A stretch of DNA of 64,000 nt from positions 248,001-312,000 of the forward strand of contig CAVRVJ010000007.1 of the NCBI GenBank assembly GCA_963724645.1, given 5' to 3'. Numbering within the stretch: the stretch's first letter is position 1; every line of letters begins with the position of its first letter. The position numbers were made by a program, and so were the translations under genes. This DNA comes from CAVXSP01 sp963724645. GTDB taxonomy: Bacteria > Acidobacteriota > Vicinamibacteria > Vicinamibacterales > SCN-69-37. This document shows positions 61,918-64,000 of this stretch, piece by piece. A model generated the notes under the pieces. That model had not been told where the DNA came from, searched no databases, and saw only the letters and a list, made by a program, of their open reading frames with translations.

Positions 61918-63676
61918 TCACTCCGTCCGCTCGGAATTCGTGCTTCGCGTGTCGCGCCGGGTTCTGATCGGCATGGCTCCTCGATTTCCCGGACGGCTCG
62001 AGAGACGCACCAGCTCGATGTCCATCGATCCGAGCAGTCTCACGAACACGGCGCGGCGGAACGTGTAGCGGGTGGTCGCCGCGCAGGCCGCGTCGAGATT
62101 CACGGCCAACGCCCGCCATTGTCCATCAGCGATCATCGGCGTGCCGCCGCCGACTACCGGCAGACGAAAGAATTGCGAGGCGGAGGGCGCCGCGGCTCGG
62201 AATTGCGCCGGCCGCCGGCCCTTGCCGGCGCCGGGTGCAACTGCGCCGTCAATGAGGGCAAACCGCGCCTTTCGGTCCTCGTCGTCTACCTCGACGACGG
62301 TCTCGATTCGCGCGGAAGCGTCCGAGGTGCGATACCAGAGCGTCAGATTCCAACGTGGCGCTCGAAAGCGCACCAGATCGAGCGCAAGATCGTGTTCGAT
62401 TTCATCATCCTTGGGGGTGTCGTCGAGGTGGAGATACCAGCGGCTGGATTCCTGCTGAAACGCACTCCATCTCCAGCGCGGATCGCTCGTGGGCTCGAAC
62501 CGCCGGAGGAGTGCCGGCGGTGGAGTTGGCCGCCGTTTGAGGAGCAGGTGTCCTTCGCCGGGCGCGACCCGAATCTTGCCGGAGACGCGTGCGCCCTCCG
62601 GTGTGAACATTTGGCCGACCTGCACGGCTCTTGATCCTCTCGACTCGGAAGGAGCCACGAGAATCAGCCCACCCTTGAAGGCCCGTCGATACACACCGTT
62701 CTCTACCGCGTAGTCTCCGAGGGCGGGCCCGAGATCATGCTGGGCGTCGCGGTATAAATCGAGCCCGCCGGCGCGCCCGCCATGCGGCGAGACCAGAAAC
62801 CCCGCGTGCTGCTTCCATCGCGTGTTCGGTCCGGCCGCGAGGAGATACGCGCAGTAGAGGTATCGCTGCCATCGCCAGTCCTCCTCATACGTCGTGTAAT
62901 CCTGGGGTCGCCGCGACGCACGGCCGAACACGAGGAACGTCTTGTCGGCATGACTCGCGAGCGGGTCGAAGTAGGGCAGGATGTCGTGCGCAAACGTAGG
63001 CGCGGCAGCTTGCCTGTCGTTCAAACCGAAGAACTCGATCGAGGCGCCGTCCGCGGACGCCAGCAGCCGCTGCTGATCCGGGCGTCGCGTGAGGCCGTTG
63101 AAGATCGCGATCGGCACCGCGGCCGAGACGCCCTTGATCGTCGAGATCGAATTTCGGAGGATAGCTCTTGGGGTCGTCGATACCGTCGAGCACGTCCGGT
63201 CGCCGAATCGCGCTGTCGAGCGCGACCCCGTCGCTGCCGACGTTCTCTGCGACCTTCATGACGCGGGAGCGGAACCAGTTGCGGGCGTCCTCGATGCGGG
63301 GATCGAGAAAAATAAATTGGCGGTCCTCGTCGGTATCGACTATCACCTTCTCATCCCGGTCCTTCAACAGGAAGTCGGTCAGAAACTCCATCTTGGCGAG
63401 GGTCGGTACCGCCCCGATCTGTTTTCCGCCCAGGAGCTTCCGGCCGGCCCACGTATAGAAGAGGACTTGGATGCCTGGCCGCGCGTCGTGCAGCCGGCTG
63501 ACGATGTTCTGGAACGAGTACGCATCAGACTTGTAGAACCCGTTGAGCGCGACGATGTCGGCATTGACGGCGACGTGATGCGTCACGACCCCGTCGAAGA
63601 CCCGATTGTCGGTGAATGAGATCCAGAATCCATGTGGTGTCCACATCGCTGAATCTCCTTGCTGCGACAGAGACAC
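61918..63676 (-). pseudogene. Glycoside-hydrolase-like (GHL15-type) protein, one frameshift
   Basis: The first frame, from an ATG at or shortly before 63646, reads 'MWTPHGFWISFTDNRVFDGV', 'ADIVALNGFYKSDAYSFQNI', 'IQVLFYTWAGRKLLGGKQIG', 'FLDPRIEDARNWFRSRVMKV' and 'SDGVALDSAIRRPDVLDG'. This is the TIM-barrel pattern of hypothetical glycosyl hydrolases. Near 63150 the frame changes and continues 'VPIAIFNGLTRRPDQQRLLA' to a C-terminal beta-domain ending at 61918. Together it is about 580 residues with one indel. No signal peptide is evident. Confidence 0.6.
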
Positions 63677-63875
63677 GGCCAGACGAACGAGATGTACTGG
63701 GGAGGTTCGCCTGGCATCCTACCGCCCGTGGGCGGGCCCCCACAAGCCTGATCTCCCGGCCTTGTCCGGAACCTGCATGATCGCCTCGAACACCTTCGCG
63801 GCTTTCAGCGATTGCGCCGCCGGCACCGATCGTGAGCCGGACATGTTCGTTCGAAAGACACAGTTCACCTCACAC

Positions 63876-64000
63876 TCATGGCCGTGTTGCGTCTGACGCG
63901 CGCAGCGTCTCGACCATTGCGGCAGCCGTCGCAAAGGCGACGGGGCCCAACACGATGCCGACGGCGCCGAATACGCTCAAGCCGCCGAGCAGCGCAAAGA
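63876..64000 (-). CDS. AI-2E family transporter, C-terminal end (partial)
   Basis: The last 40 codons of a gene entering from the right: 'FALLGGLSVFGAVGIVLGPV' then 'AFATAAAMVETLRA', stop at 63876-63878. 'LLGGLxxFGxxGxxxGPxxxA' is the final-helix signature of AI-2E/UPF0118 membrane proteins. The rest lies outside the window. 63677-63875 shows no gene. Confidence 0.75.
   Translation of the reverse strand, partial: FALLGGLSVFGAVGIVLGPVAFATAAAMVETLRASDATRP

Overview
This is a GC-rich bacterial chromosome segment, most likely from an acidobacterium of the Vicinamibacteria type (inferred from gene content only). The clues are a PSD1/DUF1501 pair with a Planctomycete-type cytochrome c domain, a DUF5916 outer-membrane barrel, two quinoprotein (PQQ) dehydrogenases, PD40/TolB-like propellers and a PadR/membrane-protein pair. 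There is no rRNA and I saw no CRISPR array. One tRNA gene, tRNA-Pro(UGG), is present.

Layout. 1-16.7 kb is ordinary chromosome: secreted propellers, a hybrid histidine kinase, a dienelactone hydrolase, a NagB homologue, an AlkD-like protein, an amidohydrolase, a hydroxyacid-oxoacid transhydrogenase, an AAC(3)-I-like acetyltransferase and a DUF899 protein. 17-23.3 kb has an ArsR/SRPBCC pair, then a run of broken small genes (DoxX, DUF1801, methyltransferase), then a tight minus-strand operon NUDIX - CYTH/CHAD - ParA - CYTH-like that points to polyphosphate biology. 23.8-28.3 kb has a RibD-like reductase, a ParE/RHH toxin-antitoxin pair, and an exonuclease/GIY-YIG fusion followed by DNA polymerase IV.

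28.36-45.03 kb is an accessory region built on tRNA-Pro. The 3' half of the tRNA gene is repeated at 28356-28401 and 36371-36419, so two islands appear to be stacked head to tail (about 8.0 and 8.6 kb) against the intact tRNA at 44958-45034. A tyrosine-integrase C-terminal fragment abuts the 5' side of the tRNA. Island A carries a DUF433/DUF5615 toxin-antitoxin pair, a truncated TOTE-type helicase, a transposase, a PARG fragment, DUF4160/DUF2442, and a coupled pair of unknown genes (ConA-like protein and Vps62-like membrane protein). Island B carries a coupled three-gene operon (small membrane protein, HEEAH zincin-like protein, small protein), a second DUF433/DUF5615 pair whose toxin has a stop at codon 7, DUF4926, transposon debris and two PQQ dehydrogenases.

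45-64 kb returns to chromosome: PadR plus membrane protein, two near-identical IS110-family insertions (46.4 and 55.4 kb), a sialidase-like protein, VapBC, DUF4136 proteins, DUF5916, the DUF1501/PSD1 pair, a glycoside-hydrolase-like protein and the end of an AI-2E-type transporter.

More than a dozen otherwise conserved genes are broken by single-base indels, including the two IS110 copies relative to each other. Many of these may be assembly errors rather than real pseudogenes, so 'pseudogene' entries described as one-indel frameshifts should be read with that in mind.
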